NCBI RefSeq assembly: GCF_006094395.1
Contig: NZ_CP035291.1
Location: forward strand, 1,736,001 to 1,800,000
From: Staphylococcus haemolyticus
GTDB lineage: Bacteria; Bacillota; Bacilli; Staphylococcales; Staphylococcaceae
Reading direction: 5' to 3'
Length of the DNA stretch: 64,000 nt
Both the position numbers and the translations under genes were made by a program. The notes beneath the pieces were generated by a model. The model was not told where the DNA came from. It made no database searches and saw nothing but the letters and a program-made list of their open reading frames with translations. Positions within the stretch are counted from its first letter, which is position 1. The number at the start of each line of letters is the position of its first letter. This document shows positions 63,412-64,000 of the stretch, one piece after another.

Positions 63412-64000
63412 TGATTTACACCTCGCTTAGTTAATTGTCGTCTCTTAACTGTACGTTGTATTGCATAATAACCAACAATTCCTAATACAATAGCTGCAAA
63501 TAAAATAGTTGAAATTGCATTTATTTCCATACTAATACCTTTACGTGCCATAGCGTAAACTTCTACAGATAATACACTAAAACCATTACCGGTTACAAAG
63601 AAACTTACTGTAAAATCATCTAATGAGTATGTTAGCGCCATAAAGAATCCACCTATAATTGAAGGCATTAAATTAGGTATTAATACACGTCCAAATATTT
63701 GTGATTCCGTAGCACCTAAATCACGTGCAGCATTTAAAATATTATTATTCATTTCATTTAACTGTGGTAACACTACGATAACTACGATAGGAATACAAAA
63801 TGCAATATGCGACGCTAACACTGTTCCAAAACCTAGACCTAAACCAGTTAAATGCCCTATTGCTGTAAACATAATTAAAAAAGAGGCCCCAATAACTACA
63901 TCAGACGAAACCATTAGCACATTATTAAGCGTTAATAATGTTACTTTAAATTTTTTATTTCTTAAATAATATAATGAAATGGCACCAAATGTTCCTATTA
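63408..64000 (-). CDS. potC: Spermidine/putrescine ABC transporter permease (partial)
   Basis: The frame runs open off the right edge; about 197 C-terminal codons are visible, so the internal GTG at 63920 is not the true start. Five or so transmembrane helices and the EAA loop AARDLGATESQIFGRVLIPN, which contacts the PotA ATPase. The visible N-terminal part reads GTFGAISLYYLRNKKFKVTL. It is upstream of and coupled to potD, as in the usual potABCD order. Confidence 0.92.
   Translation of the reverse strand, partial: IGTFGAISLYYLRNKKFKVTLLTLNNVLMVSSDVVIGASFLIMFTAIGHLTGLGLGFGTVLASHIAFCIPIVVIVVLPQLNEMNNNILNAARDLGATESQIFGRVLIPNLMPSIIGGFFMALTYSLDDFTVSFFVTGNGFSVLSVEVYAMARKGISMEINAISTILFAAIVLGIVGYYAIQRTVKRRQLTKRGVNQ

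Noticed and set aside
63408-63920. Complete 170-residue permease beginning at the GTG at 63920
   Set aside because: The frame stays open upstream to the window edge with typical PotC sequence, so the gene is cut by the edge rather than short.

Overview
The window is low-GC Firmicute DNA whose gene order and protein sequences fit a coagulase-negative Staphylococcus. S. haemolyticus or a close relative is the best guess, from the look of TrxA, the sdh and pyc proteins and an ISL3-family element of the kind common in that species; this is recall, not a search. It has two parts: one arm of a siphovirus-type prophage (1 to about 17.6 kb) and a long stretch of conserved core chromosome (about 18 to 64 kb).

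Prophage, 1-17.6 kb. The lysogeny module reads rightward: a short HTH repressor (14430), an ImmA-like protein (14758), a two-pass membrane protein (15238), a Lys/Gln-rich lipoprotein (15884) and a tyrosine integrase (16551) facing the chromosome junction. A divergent promoter pair with repeated AGTAAAGT-type operators separates it from the leftward early genes: Cro-like, DUF771, a small membrane protein, a linker protein, a DUF2800 nuclease with Cas4-like cysteines, a DUF2815 SSB-like protein, a family A DNA polymerase, DUF3310, a deoxyribosyltransferase-like protein, many small orphan genes, dUTPase, DUF1381, a RinB-like activator, a DUF1514-like membrane peptide, a PrimPol-VirE primase-helicase, a VRR-NUC nuclease and a SNF2 helicase cut by the left edge. 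The phage therefore brings its own primase, helicase, polymerase, SSB and nucleases. Two features stand out: a gene in reverse orientation with its own extended -10 and terminator (4701-4988), and 13 GTTAC/GTAAC copies in the 355 bp between the VirE and VRR-NUC genes. Structural and lysis genes and the other att site lie beyond the left edge.

Junction, 17.6-18.07 kb. It holds tandem arm-type repeats, terminator-like hairpins and a possible 35-residue hydrophobic peptide gene.

Core chromosome. Leftward: yfcE-type phosphodiesterase, rdgB, murI, sdhCAB, uvrC, trxA, mutS2, polX, cvpA, zapA. Then rnhC (rightward), pheST behind a T-box, a SpoU rRNA methylase and yceD-rpmF. The yla/ylb block syntenic with Bacillus follows: tmcAL, coaD-rsmD, ylbG, ylbF, a CAP-domain protein, ctaM-ctaB divergent from ctaA, pycA, ftsW, ylaN, ylaL, ylaI. 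A glycerophosphodiesterase sits inside this block. After it come typA, a suhB-like phosphatase, a DUF1054 gene, mntH with an MntR-type palindrome, two DUF4064 membrane proteins separated by a complete IS with an 8-bp target duplication, and potD with a partial potC at the right edge. The core genes form a central-metabolism and housekeeping neighbourhood: TCA cycle and anaplerosis (sdh, pyc), heme A and terminal oxidase assembly (ctaA/B/M), DNA repair (uvrC, mutS2, polX), translation (pheST, rpmF, typA) and cell wall/division (murI, zapA, ftsW).
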